Source: JAWXBK01 sp034439975 (GTDB lineage Bacteria > Pseudomonadota > Alphaproteobacteria > Dongiales > Dongiaceae). Taken from it: 64,000 nt of DNA. The notes under the pieces are model-generated. The model ran no database searches, was not told the origin of the DNA, and worked only from the letters and a program-made list of their open reading frames with translations. A program made the position numbers and the translations under genes. The stretch is from assembly GCA_034439975.1 (NCBI GenBank), contig JAWXBK010000020.1:12485-76484 (forward strand). Direction: 5' to 3'. Shown here in pieces: positions 44,946-53,563 of the stretch (positions are counted from its first letter, which is position 1; every line of letters begins with the position of its first letter).

Positions 44946-46373
44946 TCAATATTCGACGCGAACCTTGTAGGTCAGCGTCGTCTCGCCTTCGGCCGGCACT
45001 TCGACCTTCCATTCGGCGCGGTAGGCGTCGAGCTTGGTATGCGGAAGGCTTTCCTCCAGCACCGTCCACTCGCCGTCCATGCCTTCGATGAAGCGCACCG
45101 TCACCGGATCCGGCTTCGCATTGCGGAACACGATCTCGAACGTGCTCTCGTAGAGCTGGTCGGAGAGTCGATCGAAATCGGTCTGGCGCGTCCGTGCGGT
45201 CACGTCGAAAGCCTGGCCGAGCATCAGCCGCACGCTCTCGCCCTTCGGCGTGTGCTGGATCAGATCCTCGCCGACGAACTGCACGCGTCCCTGGCTGTCC
45301 GCCTTGTAGACGCGAATGATGCCGCCGGGCAGCGGCATGCCGAGCCCGCCCGCCTCGTCGTTCTTGAATTCGACGAAGACGGTGGCGTTGACCCGCTCCT
45401 GCTCGCCCATCGGATAGTTGAACGCGTAGGCGATGTTCTCGAAGCGATATTCCTTGGCGACCGGGGTGCCGGTGCCGGAGAGCAGCGCCACCTGCTTGGT
45501 CTGGTTCTCGGCCAACGTGGTCGGGCGGCCGAGCGTGTAGAGATGATAGTCGAGCAACGCTTCCTGGGTCATCGCCGGCATCGCAGCGGCGACCTCGGAC
45601 ATCAACATGTCCTGTTCGTCCCTGTACATCATCTGCTGCACAACGTTCACGTCGCCGGCCACGAGCTGCAACAGCGCGTCGCGATAGGCGGTGCCGCTCG
45701 AGTTGGTGAGCGTCACCCAGCCGTTAAGATCGATGGTCGTCTCGTCGTCAGATAGTTCGGCGACATAGTCGGCCTTCCAGCCGAGCCCGCCGGTCAGATA
45801 ACTGAGCGTCGCCGAGGCGTCGCCCGCGGACGGACTGTCGAGATCGATCACCAAGGTCGGCCGCGCGCGCAGATGCACCGGCACCTGGTCGAACACGATG
45901 CGGCCGGGATAGGCGGTCTCGATCCGGTCGCCGACGCGAACGGTGATGCCGCCGGCGGTCGAGAGCAACAGTCCCTCCTCGACGATATCCTCGCCGGTCT
46001 CGGGATTGGTGCGCACCAGCCGCACCATCTGGCCGACCGACTTGTCGAGCAAGGTCTGCGGCGTCAGCAGATCGAAATTGAAATTCTGTTCGAGCACGGC
46101 GGCTTCGATGCCTTCGATCGCGATCAGCGCCGTCTCGGGGCGCATGTACGCGCTCACATCGATGAAGGCGAGGTGATTGAGCCCGCTTTCCAGTGCGATG
46201 TCGCGCTGGTCGCGCACCAGCGCCAGATCCTGATTGTAGATGGTGACCGCAACCGAGGTCTGGTTCTCGGGCGGGATTTGGGTCTCCTGCGCCTGGGCAC
46301 CGATACCCGGCAACGAAACCAAAGCGAGGAAGGCACCGGCAAACGCGGTACGCCCCAACGAAAGATCGAGCAT
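44946..46373 (-). CDS. DUF4139-domain exported protein
   Basis: A 475-residue protein with an N-terminal signal peptide (AFAGAFLALVSLPGIGAQA). The mature part has an N-terminal domain with VAVTIYNQDLALVRDQR and a large beta-rich DUF4139 region (GWKADYVAELSDDETTIDLNGWVTLTN and a C-terminal immunoglobulin-like end, GETTLTYKVRVEY). Function is unknown; it is probably periplasmic or on the outer membrane. AGGAG lies before the ATG. It stands alone, between the NfeD and hydantoinase genes. Confidence 0.82.
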   Translation of the reverse strand: MLDLSLGRTAFAGAFLALVSLPGIGAQAQETQIPPENQTSVAVTIYNQDLALVRDQRDIALESGLNHLAFIDVSAYMRPETALIAIEGIEAAVLEQNFNFDLLTPQTLLDKSVGQMVRLVRTNPETGEDIVEEGLLLSTAGGITVRVGDRIETAYPGRIVFDQVPVHLRARPTLVIDLDSPSAGDASATLSYLTGGLGWKADYVAELSDDETTIDLNGWVTLTNSSGTAYRDALLQLVAGDVNVVQQMMYRDEQDMLMSEVAAAMPAMTQEALLDYHLYTLGRPTTLAENQTKQVALLSGTGTPVAKEYRFENIAYAFNYPMGEQERVNATVFVEFKNDEAGGLGMPLPGGIIRVYKADSQGRVQFVGEDLIQHTPKGESVRLMLGQAFDVTARTRQTDFDRLSDQLYESTFEIVFRNAKPDPVTVRFIEGMDGEWTVLEESLPHTKLDAYRAEWKVEVPAEGETTLTYKVRVEY

Positions 46374-46505
46374 GTTTCCATCTCCTAGGGTCCGCCCCGA
46401 TCGGGCGAAGGGCCAGATTCTACGCCACCGATGGCGGAAATGCGGCGCCCCAGTGACCGTTTTCCGGCTGAAGGGGACACGCTTCGGTGAGGCTAGATGT
46501 GGCCC

Positions 46506-48209
46506 CTAGAGGTAGTCTTCCGCGCGGTCGGCGCAATCCGCCGCCGGATCGCGCTCGGCCGGATCGCCCCAGCCACCCCCGCCCGCCGCCTCGAAGCGAA
46601 TCACGTCCCCCGCCTTGAGGGCGAGCCCATAGATCTTGCTCTTGAGCTTCTGTGCCGAGGCACTGTCGGGGTTGAGCACGATCCCGGCCGGCCGGCCCGG
46701 CTCGCCGCCATCCCAGCCCCAGGGCCTCGTGTCGGGCCGGGTCTGCTGGACGTAGGCGCCCATGATGCATTTCGAAGAGAGCATCTGGTAATCGCGCCGG
46801 ATCGCGAGCCCGCCGCGATGCCGACCCCGCCCGCCGGAACCCGGCACGAGTTCGGTCCGCAGCACACGGAAGGGCGAGAGCGTTTCCATCACCTCGGCCG
46901 ACAGGATCGCGCAATTGCCGCCATGGGTATCGACCGCGTTCATCCCGTCGGAACCGGCCGATCCGCCCATGCCGCCGCCGATGATGTCCGAGATCACATA
47001 ATAGGGTTGGCTGCCGTCGTCGCGGCGCATCGCGGGACGATCGTCGAAACCGCCGGCCGCGAAGGTCGGGAACGCGACCTGACAGCCGGCCGAGGCGCGG
47101 GTCGGTGCCAGCGGAGCCATCGCGCGCAGCACGCAATCGGCCAGCATCTGTTGCGTCAGATGGCGTACCGAGACCGCGGCCGGCCGATCGGGATTGAGAA
47201 TCGAACGCGCCGGCACCTTGAGAGTCACCGGCCGGTTGCAGCCCTCGTTCTGCGGAATGTCGGGTGCGACGATGCATTTGACCGCGTAATGGACCATCGA
47301 GAGAGTCGAGGCGATCGGATTGTTGAGCGCATTGTCGCGCTGGGTGCTGGTGCCGGCGAAATCGACCGTCAGTTCCTCGCCCGAGACAGTGACCGCGACC
47401 TTGATCCGGATCGGATCGTCGGTCGAGACATCGTCCTCCATCAGGACTTCGGCTTCGTAGACGCCATCGGGCATGTCGGCAACGACACGCCGCATATAGG
47501 TCTCGGCATAATCGAGGCAGGCCGAAGTAAGTGCGGCGGCCTCGTCCGTGCCATAGCGTTTCCAGAGTTCGGCAATACGCCGCTCGCCGGTGCGGCAGCC
47601 CGCGATCTGCGCGCGCAAATCGCCGAGATTGCCGCGCGGATCGCGCACATTGGCCGCAACGATATCGAAGATCGCCTGCACCGGTTCGCCGCTATCGACC
47701 AGCCGCAGCGGCGGCAGGATCAGGCCTTCGGCAAACACTTCGAGATTGTCGGCCGCTTCGGTGCCCGGAATCTTGCCGCCGATATCGACATGATGCGCGA
47801 TCGTCGAGGTGATCGCGACCAATGTGCCGTCGACGAAGACCGGGCTGAACAGCACGATGTCCATCGTATGCGTGCAGCCCTTATAGGGATCGTTGCACAC
47901 CATCACGTCGCCCGGCTTCCAGGTCTCGCGCGGGATCGCGGCATACATATGCTGCAAAGCCGTCGACATGATGCCTAGTTGGGCTGGAATGGTTTTCGCC
48001 TGCGCCATCATTTCGCCGTCGGGCGTGAACAGGCCGCAGGCATAGTCGTACATGTCCCAGATGATCGAGGAATAGGCGGCTCTACGCAGCGCCATCGACA
48101 TTTCCTCGGCGATGCCGACCAGCGCGCGCTGGAACACGTCGCGGGTGATCGGATCGACATTGGCGCTGCCACGATGGGCGGCGGGGCGGGCACGGGCGAG
48201 CACGTTCAT
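46506..48209 (-). CDS. Hydantoinase B/oxoprolinase family protein
   Basis: A 567-residue subunit. The N terminus (DPITRDVFQRALVGIAEEMSMALRRAAYSSIIWDMYDYAC) is the HyuB signature, and VMCNDPYKGCTHTMDIVLFSPVF and GGGRHRGGLAIRRDY-like blocks follow. With HyuA it forms an ATP-dependent enzyme that opens hydantoin or 5-oxoproline rings. It begins five bases after the HyuA gene. Confidence 0.9.
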   Translation of the reverse strand: MNVLARARPAAHRGSANVDPITRDVFQRALVGIAEEMSMALRRAAYSSIIWDMYDYACGLFTPDGEMMAQAKTIPAQLGIMSTALQHMYAAIPRETWKPGDVMVCNDPYKGCTHTMDIVLFSPVFVDGTLVAITSTIAHHVDIGGKIPGTEAADNLEVFAEGLILPPLRLVDSGEPVQAIFDIVAANVRDPRGNLGDLRAQIAGCRTGERRIAELWKRYGTDEAAALTSACLDYAETYMRRVVADMPDGVYEAEVLMEDDVSTDDPIRIKVAVTVSGEELTVDFAGTSTQRDNALNNPIASTLSMVHYAVKCIVAPDIPQNEGCNRPVTLKVPARSILNPDRPAAVSVRHLTQQMLADCVLRAMAPLAPTRASAGCQVAFPTFAAGGFDDRPAMRRDDGSQPYYVISDIIGGGMGGSAGSDGMNAVDTHGGNCAILSAEVMETLSPFRVLRTELVPGSGGRGRHRGGLAIRRDYQMLSSKCIMGAYVQQTRPDTRPWGWDGGEPGRPAGIVLNPDSASAQKLKSKIYGLALKAGDVIRFEAAGGGGWGDPAERDPAADCADRAEDYL

Positions 48210-48214
48210 CGTCG

Positions 48215-50272
48215 TTACCTCCGCTTCGATCTTACGCGGATGACACCGCTCGGGTCCACGATGGCGGCCTGATCGGGCAGCACCAGGACCGTCGAATCGC
48301 GTTGCGTCACGATCGCGGGCCCATCCAGCTCATGGCCCGGCAGCAGGGCGGCGCGGCGATAGACCGGACAGTCGATACGGCCGCTCACGCGATCGAAATA
48401 GACCTTGCGGCGCGCGGCCGGGACAGCCGGAGCCGAGGCCCGTTTCTCGCCGCGCGGCAGAGCCGGCCGGCCCATCCGCCCGAACCCTTCGCCGCGCAGA
48501 TTGACGAACTCGACCGGTTCGTTCGGGTCGGCATGGCCGTAGGACCGCTCGTGCATCGCGTGGAACTCGCCGGCCAGTGCCGCCTTGTCGAACCAGCCCG
48601 CGCTTTGCGCATCGGGCAGCGGAATCTGAAGCTGATGGAACTGGCCGAGCGCGCGCATGTCGGCGTGAAAGCGGAAATAGCGCTCGGCCGGTTTCACGCC
48701 GTCGCTTTCCAGCGCCGCGTCGAGCTCGGCGCGCAGGGTCGCAAGCCGGCGGCCGAGTTCCGCCTCGTTCGCCTTGGCGAGCGTCATCTGCCAGGCGGTC
48801 TGCGTCGAATGGCGGATATCGGTCAGCAGCAGGCCCAGCGCGCAGAAGACGCCCGGATGCGCCGGCGCGATCACCTCGGCCATGCCAAGCTCACGCGCCA
48901 TATAGGCGCCATAGATTGGACCGGCACCGCCAAAGGCGAGCAGCCCGAAGCCGCGCACATCGTGGCCGCGTTCGACAGAGAGCGTGCGGATCGCCTGGAT
49001 CATGTTCGCATTGGCAACCGAGATGATACCGAACGCCGCCTCTTCGATATTGAGCCCGAGCGGTTTGGCTACCGCGCGCTCGACGGCGCGATGCGCGGCA
49101 TCGGCATCGAGCTTCATATCGCCGCCGAGAAACTCGTCGGGATGGATCAACCCCATCACGACCGACGCATCCGTGATGGTGGCCGCTTCGCCGCCATGGC
49201 CGTAACAGGCCGGACCCGGCACGGCGCCGGCCGAGTCGGGACCGACTTGCAACGCCCCCCCGACATCGACCCGCGCGATCGAACCCCCGCCGGCCGAAAT
49301 CGTTTCGATGTCGAGTGTCGGCAGCCGGAGCGGTTGACCGGCAACGTGGCGGCCCTGAATCATGCTCGGCTTGCCGCCGATAATGGTCGAGAAATCGGCC
49401 GAGGTGCCGCCCATGTCGAAGGTGACGAGATCGGGTGCGCCGATTTCCGCCGAGAGCCAGGCACCTGCAACGACGCCGGCGGCGGGGCCCGAGAGCAGCA
49501 TATGCGCCGGATTGTCATGGGCCGCGCGTGGTGTCGCGACACCGCCATCCGAGCGCATGAGGCGCAGCGGCGCCGTGACGCCCAGCCCCTTCAGTCGCCC
49601 CTCCAGCAGATCGATATAGCGTCCGATGATCGGGCCGACATAGGCGGCAACCGACGTCGTGTTGGTACGCGGATATTCCTCGATCTGCGGATTGACCCGA
49701 GTCGAGAGATAGATCGGCAGATCGGGTAACCGCGCGCGGATCGCGCGCTCGAGCATCAGCTCGTGATCGGCGTTGAGATAGGAGAAACCGAGACTGATCG
49801 CGACGGATTGCGGCGCCAGCGTCGCGACCGCATCGGCGACGCGCGCGGCTTCCGTTTCGGTCAGTTTCGTCACCACGGCGCCGAACGCATCGAGCCGCTC
49901 GTCCGCCTCGATAGTGCGGGCGCGGGATACGACCGGCGGCGGCTTGGTTCCTGTCAGCGCATAGAGATCCGGGCGCATCTGATCGCCGATCACCAGCACG
50001 TCGCGCATGCCCCGGCTGACGACCAGCACGACCTCGGCGCCGCGGCGCGTCAGAAGGGCGTTGGTACCGACCGTGAAACCATGAACGAAGAGGTCGATCG
50101 CGCCGGGTTCGACGCCGGCCGTGCGGCAGATCCGCTCGATCCCGTCCTCGACGCCGCCGGCCGAACCGGTTGCCTGCGAAGAGACCTTGTCGACAAGGAG
50201 CCGGCCGCTCCCGGTATCGACCAGGACCAGATCGGTGAAAGTGCCGCCGACATCTGCTGCGAGGTAAAGCAT
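48215..50272 (-). CDS. Hydantoinase A/oxoprolinase family protein
   Basis: A 685-residue ATP-binding subunit. The N-terminal AADVGGTFTDLVLVD is the actin/HSP70-like phosphate loop, GFTVGTNALLTRRGAEV follows, and LLSGPAAGVVAGAW with VTFDMGGTSADFS is the second phosphate loop. Substrate may be 5-oxoproline, N-methylhydantoin or a related cyclic amide; sequence does not decide. The start is ATG 50272, at the first conserved residues; the open frame upstream crosses a short repeat and is not used. Confidence 0.9.
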   Translation of the reverse strand: MLYLAADVGGTFTDLVLVDTGSGRLLVDKVSSQATGSAGGVEDGIERICRTAGVEPGAIDLFVHGFTVGTNALLTRRGAEVVLVVSRGMRDVLVIGDQMRPDLYALTGTKPPPVVSRARTIEADERLDAFGAVVTKLTETEAARVADAVATLAPQSVAISLGFSYLNADHELMLERAIRARLPDLPIYLSTRVNPQIEEYPRTNTTSVAAYVGPIIGRYIDLLEGRLKGLGVTAPLRLMRSDGGVATPRAAHDNPAHMLLSGPAAGVVAGAWLSAEIGAPDLVTFDMGGTSADFSTIIGGKPSMIQGRHVAGQPLRLPTLDIETISAGGGSIARVDVGGALQVGPDSAGAVPGPACYGHGGEAATITDASVVMGLIHPDEFLGGDMKLDADAAHRAVERAVAKPLGLNIEEAAFGIISVANANMIQAIRTLSVERGHDVRGFGLLAFGGAGPIYGAYMARELGMAEVIAPAHPGVFCALGLLLTDIRHSTQTAWQMTLAKANEAELGRRLATLRAELDAALESDGVKPAERYFRFHADMRALGQFHQLQIPLPDAQSAGWFDKAALAGEFHAMHERSYGHADPNEPVEFVNLRGEGFGRMGRPALPRGEKRASAPAVPAARRKVYFDRVSGRIDCPVYRRAALLPGHELDGPAIVTQRDSTVLVLPDQAAIVDPSGVIRVRSKRR

Positions 50273-50290
50273 GGCCGGCGCGATGCTATG

Positions 50291-50345
50291 GGATTGCACC
50301 GGATCGGTCGAGAGGGATCGCATCGGATCGGTCGCGAGGGATTGC
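50291..50345. repeat. 24-base imperfect direct repeat upstream of the hydantoinase operon
   Basis: Two copies of a 24-base unit (50291-50314 and 50315-50338), beginning GGATTGC or GGATCGC, lie head to tail and differ at a few bases; a partial third copy (GGATTGC) follows. They lie just upstream of the HyuA start and beside the stop of the cyclase gene. Confidence 0.8.
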
Positions 50346-50351
50346 CGACGG

Positions 50352-52454
50352 TTACTTCCGGTCGATGATCGCGACGCCGTCCCAGTCGGCGGGGGGCGGG
50401 CTCTGCCTGAAGGCCGAGATGCGGTCGCGCATCAGCCGGGCGGCGGCATCGCCGGGCTTGCGCGCTAGGACGCGGCCAAACAACGAATCGGCCTCGTCCC
50501 AGAGTCGGGCGCGATAGGCAATGAGGGCCTGCTCGTACGGCGCGATCCAGTCCGGCGCCGTTGTCTCGCCAGCGAGCCCGATCAGCTCGTAGATCGTGAC
50601 GCCACCAACGCGCCCGAAAACCGCGACCCGGTCAAGTTGGCGCAGAATCGCCCGACCGCCGAGACGCGCCGCGCTGTCTTCGCCCAGCATGATCGACGTA
50701 CCGTAAAGCTTGTTCAGCGCCTCGAGCCGGCTTGCGACATTGACCGGATCGCCGACCGCCGAGTAATTGAGCCGGTCGCGGCTGCCGATATTGCCGACAA
50801 GCACGTCGCCCGTGTTGATACCGATGCGCGCTTCGAGCGGCGGCGCGCCGGGTACCGCCGACGCCCGCAGTTCCGCGAGACGCCGCTGGCAGGCGAGTGC
50901 CGCGCGGCAGGCCGCTATCGCATGATCCGGCACCGGCAGCGGGGCGTTCCAGAACGCCATGATCCCGTCGCCGATGAATTTATCGATGGTGCCTTTTTCG
51001 CGTTCGATCAGGCCCGCCATCTCGGAGAGATAGTCGCCGAGCAGTTCGATGACGCGATCGCCGAGCGTTTCGGAGATACGCGTGAAGTTGGCGAGATCCA
51101 TGAACAGAATTGTGAGCTCGCGCGTTTCGCCGCCCGGCTTCGCTTCGAGTCCCTGCGCGAACAAGGTACGCACCAGCTCGGTCGGAATGAACTTGGCAAA
51201 CGAGCCGAGGCTGGTTGCCATGCGCTGCGTCCCGTCGGAGAGTCGATCGATTTCTGCAAGGTTCGACGGCACCGGGCGGACGCGATCGAGCCGAAAATCT
51301 TCGAGCGCGCGCAGATTGTCGCCGACCGCGGCAAGCGGCCTTGCGACATAGCGCCGCGACACGAAGACCGCCAGCAGCGCCATGACCAGCACAAAGATCG
51401 CAATGATTCCGATGACGCGCAATGTGTTGCGATCGATATCGCCGAGTACGTCGGATCGCGGAATGACGATGGCAACGCTGAGATTCATCGCGCCCAGCGG
51501 CGACAGGGTCACGAAATAGGGTGTGCCATCGATCGGATCGTCGACCTCGAAATGGCGCGTTTCGGTAACATCGGCGAGCGTGGTTCCGGCTTGCGCCAGC
51601 GCCGCCGCCGCAAGGCGCGGACCGGTCAGATCGACTGCGTCGATCTTCGAGAGCATTGCGGGGTCGCCGTCACCCATCTCATCGAGCATCGCATGCTGCA
51701 TCGCGACCAGCTCGCCGTAGATGTTGGTCAGAAAAACCGTGCCGTTACCGAGCTCGATCTCGTCGAGAAATAACGAAAGCCGGTCGAGTTCGATCGTGAC
51801 GCCGATGATGCCGGCGGTGTCGCCCATATGCTCGAGCCGGTGGGCCCGTGTGATGCCCAGCGCCTTGCCGCCCGGCAGCGGATAGATGTCGCTCCAGATC
51901 GGCCCGTCGGCATCGAGTGCTGCCTTGAACCAGAACTGCCGGCTGACGTGATAATCCGTCACCGTCCAGTCGCGCTGCTGAAAGATGAGCATGCCTTCGT
52001 CGCCCCGGCTGTATCGATCGATGCGCTGTTTCAGCGAGCCGCCCGCCTGCGGCAACAGCTCTTCCATCTCGATCGTGCCGTCGAGCAGGCGCCGGGCAAT
52101 GAAGGCGTGATCGTCGGGCCAACCGAACTCGATCGAGGAGAGCGCCGGGTTCGCATCGAGTACGGAAAGGAACAGAAACTCGCGCTTGACCTCCTGTTCG
52201 ATGTCGACGGTGCCTTCGACCAGATTGACCCGCACGACTGATTGCGCGGCTTCGGCTTCCGCGAGCAGCCCGTAGACCCGCTGGGCGATGCTGGCGATGA
52301 CTTCGCCGTTGAGCCGCTCGCGCAGATCGGCAATGTTCGCCCCGGATGTCACCATCCAGGGGATGTGTACCATCGCCGCGGTCGCGAGCACCGTCAGGAT
52401 CGCACCCGCCGCGAGCGCCGTCCGCAGCGAGACATGGCGGCGCGGCGCAGGCAC
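50352..52454 (-). CDS. Class III adenylate/guanylate cyclase with extracytoplasmic sensor
   Basis: A 700-residue membrane cyclase. An N-terminal helix leads to a dCache-like periplasmic sensor (about 50-325), then a second helix, a HAMP-like linker, and the catalytic domain from about residue 440. FMDLANFTRI near 450 and DKFIGDGIMAFWNAP provide the two metal-binding aspartates; LNYSAVGDPVNVASRLE holds the base- and transition-state residues. It makes cyclic AMP (or GMP) on an external signal. The last 75 residues form a short helical tail. It is 79 bases upstream of the HyuA gene in the same direction and could be co-transcribed with it. Confidence 0.88.
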   Translation of the reverse strand: MPAPRRHVSLRTALAAGAILTVLATAAMVHIPWMVTSGANIADLRERLNGEVIASIAQRVYGLLAEAEAAQSVVRVNLVEGTVDIEQEVKREFLFLSVLDANPALSSIEFGWPDDHAFIARRLLDGTIEMEELLPQAGGSLKQRIDRYSRGDEGMLIFQQRDWTVTDYHVSRQFWFKAALDADGPIWSDIYPLPGGKALGITRAHRLEHMGDTAGIIGVTIELDRLSLFLDEIELGNGTVFLTNIYGELVAMQHAMLDEMGDGDPAMLSKIDAVDLTGPRLAAAALAQAGTTLADVTETRHFEVDDPIDGTPYFVTLSPLGAMNLSVAIVIPRSDVLGDIDRNTLRVIGIIAIFVLVMALLAVFVSRRYVARPLAAVGDNLRALEDFRLDRVRPVPSNLAEIDRLSDGTQRMATSLGSFAKFIPTELVRTLFAQGLEAKPGGETRELTILFMDLANFTRISETLGDRVIELLGDYLSEMAGLIEREKGTIDKFIGDGIMAFWNAPLPVPDHAIAACRAALACQRRLAELRASAVPGAPPLEARIGINTGDVLVGNIGSRDRLNYSAVGDPVNVASRLEALNKLYGTSIMLGEDSAARLGGRAILRQLDRVAVFGRVGGVTIYELIGLAGETTAPDWIAPYEQALIAYRARLWDEADSLFGRVLARKPGDAAARLMRDRISAFRQSPPPADWDGVAIIDRK

Positions 52455-52457
52455 TGC

Positions 52458-53051
52458 CTAGACCGGTCGCCGCGCCTTGAGCGCGGTCATGATCGTGCCG
52501 TCGTCGAGGAAGTCGAGTTCACCGCCGACGGGCACACCGTGCGCAAGCCGCGTCATCTCGACGCCGGCATCGGTCAGGCGGTCCTGCAGATAGTGTGCGG
52601 TCGTCTGTCCATCGACCGTTGCCGAGGTGGCGATGATGATCTCTTTCGTCGATCCGTTCTGCGCGCGGGCGACGAGCCCGGCGACACGCAGATCGTCGGG
52701 TCCGACGCCGTCCAGCGCCGAAAGCCGGCCGCCGAGCACATGATAGAGACCGCGATAACTGGCGCTGCGTTCCATCGCCCAAAGATCGCCGACCTCTTCG
52801 ACGACGCAGACGATCGAGACGTCGCGGCGCGCATCGGTGCAGATCGCGCAAGGATCGATCGAATCGAGATTGCCGCAGCTTCCACAGCTGCGCACCGACC
52901 GCGCGGTCTCTTCGAGTGCACGGGCGAGCGGCTGCATCAGCGTTTCGCGCTTTTTCAGCAGATGGAGCGCCGCGCGGCGCGCCGAGCGCGGCCCGAGCCC
53001 CGGCAACTTCGCAAGAAGCTGGATGAGTTTTTCGATATCGCCCTGGGCCAT
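52458..53051 (-). CDS. recR: Recombination mediator protein RecR
   Basis: A 197-residue recombination protein. A helix-hairpin-helix (LAKLPGLGPRSARRAALHLL) precedes the zinc finger with Cys56, Cys59, Cys68 and Cys71, then a Toprim domain (VCVVEEVGDLWAMERS) and a C-terminal Walker-like end. It loads RecA with RecF/RecO. It follows dnaX and ybaB in the common order, with a 188-base gap holding a repeat. Confidence 0.95.
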   Translation of the reverse strand: MAQGDIEKLIQLLAKLPGLGPRSARRAALHLLKKRETLMQPLARALEETARSVRSCGSCGNLDSIDPCAICTDARRDVSIVCVVEEVGDLWAMERSASYRGLYHVLGGRLSALDGVGPDDLRVAGLVARAQNGSTKEIIIATSATVDGQTTAHYLQDRLTDAGVEMTRLAHGVPVGGELDFLDDGTIMTALKARRPV

Positions 53052-53074
53052 ACGGTGCCCGTTCTCCGAAATGA

Positions 53075-53187
53075 CCCCTCGTCACGCTCGTTCCTCGGGG
53101 TGAGGACTATTTTTACTCACGACAACAAACGCGTCACCGCTCCGATGATAGCACTGTTTCTACTCGTCCCGAGGAGCGACCGTCAGG
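53075..53187. repeat. REP-like inverted repeat pair
   Basis: A sequence near 53077-53106, read on the minus strand as CTCACCCCGAGGAACGAGCG, recurs at 53163-53187 on the plus strand as CTCGTCCCGAGGAGCGACCG. The two arms share most of 25 positions and can fold on each other. It fills most of the gap between ybaB and recR and resembles the short palindromic elements scattered through alphaproteobacterial genomes. Confidence 0.65.
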
Positions 53188-53239
53188 CCGCGCCACGACG
53201 CGACATGCGAGCATGCAGACGAATGCACCCTTGCTTTGA

Positions 53240-53563
53240 TCAGAACGGCAGTTTGAATCCCGGCGGGAGCTGCAGGCCGCCGGTAACCTTCTGCATTTCT
53301 TCCTGCATATGTGCCTCGACCTTGGTCTTGGCATCGTTGCCCGCGGCAACGATGAGATCCTCGAGCATCTCGGTCTCGTCCGGATTGACCAGCTTCGGAT
53401 CGATGCGAACGCTGCGCAGCATGCCCTTGCCGGTCATGGTCACCTGCACCATGCCGCCGCCGGCGCTGCCGGTGATCTCCACCTTCTCGAGCTCTTCCTG
53501 AAGTTCCGCCATGCGCTGCTGCATCTGCTGCGCCTGCTTCATCATCTGGCCGAGATTCTTCAT
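53240..53563 (-). CDS. YbaB/EbfC nucleoid-associated protein
   Basis: A 107-residue protein: MMKQAQQMQQRMAELQEELE is the helical dimer arm, and VTMTGKGMLRSVRIDPKLV the beta part. It binds DNA as a dimer. It overlaps the dnaX end by four bases. Confidence 0.93.
   Translation of the reverse strand: MKNLGQMMKQAQQMQQRMAELQEELEKVEITGSAGGGMVQVTMTGKGMLRSVRIDPKLVNPDETEMLEDLIVAAGNDAKTKVEAHMQEEMQKVTGGLQLPPGFKLPF

Noticed and set aside
49763..50368. Rightward frame opposite the hydantoinase A start
   Set aside because: Antisense to HyuA, no homology pattern; arises from GC-rich codon use.
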